A DNA stretch of 5,855 nt from Actinomycetota bacterium (lineage in GTDB: Bacteria > Actinomycetota > Thermoleophilia > UBA2241). The stretch spans positions 4,163 through 10,017 of the forward strand of contig PMKX01000083.1 of assembly GCA_003158705.1 (NCBI GenBank), given 5' to 3'. This document shows, in pieces, positions 5,307 through 5,855 of this stretch. Position 1 is the stretch's first letter. The number at the start of each line of letters is the position of its first letter. A program made the position numbers and the translations under genes. Under the pieces are notes generated by a model. It was not told the DNA's origin. It worked only from the letters and a program-made list of their open reading frames with translations, and ran no database searches.

Positions 5307-5855
5307 CTACTGGGCCGCCCCTGCCGCCTGAAGCTCGCGGAAGCGCTCGGCCGGATCGCCCGTGCTGAACACGCTGGAGCCAGCCACGAGCACGTTGGCG
5401 CCGGCCTCCACGAGCGAGGCTATGTTGCCGGAGTCCACGCCGCCGTCCACCTCCAGGGCGACAGTGGCTGGCAGGAAAGCACGCGCCTTCCGCAGCTTGG
5501 CCAGCGACGTGGGAATGAGCTCTTGGCCGCCGAAGCCGGGGTTGACCGACATCACCAGCACCATGTCGCACCAGGCGCGTGCCTCAGCCAGAGTCTCCAC
5601 CGGCGTGGCCGGGTTGAGAGCCACCCCGGCCGCGGCTCCGGCCTCACGGATCTGAGAAAGCACGCGGTGCAGATGCCGGCAGGCCTCCTGATGCACCGTG
5701 ATCAGGTCGGCGCCGGCGGCCGCAAAGCGCTCCACGAAGAGCTCGGGCCGCTGGATCATGAGATGCACGTCCAGTATGCCCTCGTGGGCATGTACGATGG
5801 GCGCCAGCGCTTGCACCACGAGCGGCCCTACGGTGATGTTGGGCACGAAGTGGCC
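5307..5855 (-). CDS. rpe: ribulose-phosphate 3-epimerase (N-terminus cut by window edge)
   Basis: The C-terminal 182 residues are present, and the gene begins beyond the right edge. The visible protein starts in the conserved GHFVPNITVGP segment. It continues with LDVHLMIQRPE (the metal-binding His), the flexible active-site loop SVNPGFGGQ, the catalytic/metal Asp in ALEVDGGV, and the phosphate-binding LVAGSSVF near the end. All are diagnostic of the (beta/alpha)8 epimerase that interconverts ribulose 5-phosphate and xylulose 5-phosphate in the pentose phosphate pathway. The usual family length of about 220 residues implies that some 30-40 N-terminal residues are missing. The GTG at 5846 is an internal Val codon, not the start. 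Ribulose 5-phosphate is also the substrate of the RibB domain encoded downstream, a metabolic link to its neighbours. Confidence 0.96.
   Translation of the reverse strand, partial: GHFVPNITVGPLVVQALAPIVHAHEGILDVHLMIQRPELFVERFAAAGADLITVHQEACRHLHRVLSQIREAGAAAGVALNPATPVETLAEARAWCDMVLVMSVNPGFGGQELIPTSLAKLRKARAFLPATVALEVDGGVDSGNIASLVEAGANVLVAGSSVFSTGDPAERFRELQAAGAAQ

Noticed and set aside
3448..5331. A 627-codon open frame on the plus strand opposite ribE, ribD and the riboswitch
   Set aside because: It is antisense to genes with full catalytic motifs and crosses the riboswitch and terminator. Its composition (His/Gln/Arg/Ala-rich) is typical of a GC-rich shadow frame, and it shows no recognisable domain.
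5844..5846. GTG as the start codon of rpe
   Set aside because: It is the Val of the conserved GHFVPN motif; the upstream codons continue in frame to the window edge and the family needs some 30-40 more residues.
1..5855. Search for a mobile element, CRISPR array, toxin-antitoxin pair, defence system or tRNA
   Set aside because: No direct-repeat arrays, transposase-like frames, attachment-like repeats or tRNA folds were seen. Nearly all bases are accounted for by housekeeping genes and their control regions.

Overview
The window is a GC-rich bacterial chromosomal segment of housekeeping genes. It contains no mobile element, CRISPR array, tRNA or rRNA. The GC content, the four-cysteine (zinc-type) L28 and the block rpe ... 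rpmB / Asp23 / DhaL-kinase point to a high-GC Gram-positive or a deep-branching relative. A small CxxC redox-disulfide protein (DUF1858/TIGR03980 type) hints at an anaerobic or facultative lifestyle. I cannot name the taxon from the sequence alone.

Layout, right to left on the minus strand: the 3' part of rpe (ribulose-phosphate 3-epimerase) enters at the right edge. A sigma70-like promoter follows, then a complete FMN riboswitch and a Rho-independent terminator hairpin that abuts the ribD start codon. A tightly packed operon ribD-ribE-ribBA-ribH comes next, with gene junctions of 0 bp, a 4-bp overlap and 42 bp. Together these four enzymes turn GTP and ribulose 5-phosphate into riboflavin, apart from one dephosphorylation step whose enzyme is not here. 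The riboswitch lets FMN shut the operon down. The RibB half of RibBA has Gln where the family normally has a metal-binding His, which deserves checking.

On the plus strand, rpmB (ribosomal protein L28) converges on ribH with only 12 bp between the stop codons. To its left, transcribed away from it, are a 68-residue CxxC protein, an Asp23/Gls24 protein and the N-terminal DhaL domain of a FakA/YloV-type kinase subunit, which runs off the left edge. The two divergent promoters appear to share one -10 region.

The arrangement rpe / (insert) / rpmB divergent from Asp23-DhaL resembles the Bacillus subtilis rpe-thiN-spoVM-rpmB-yloU-yloV region, with the rib operon in the middle slot and the CxxC gene added before the Asp23 gene. 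No novel multi-gene system is apparent. The most useful leads are the RibBA substitution, the architecture of the riboswitch expression platform, the overlapping divergent promoters, and the link of the CxxC protein to the Asp23/FakA genes.
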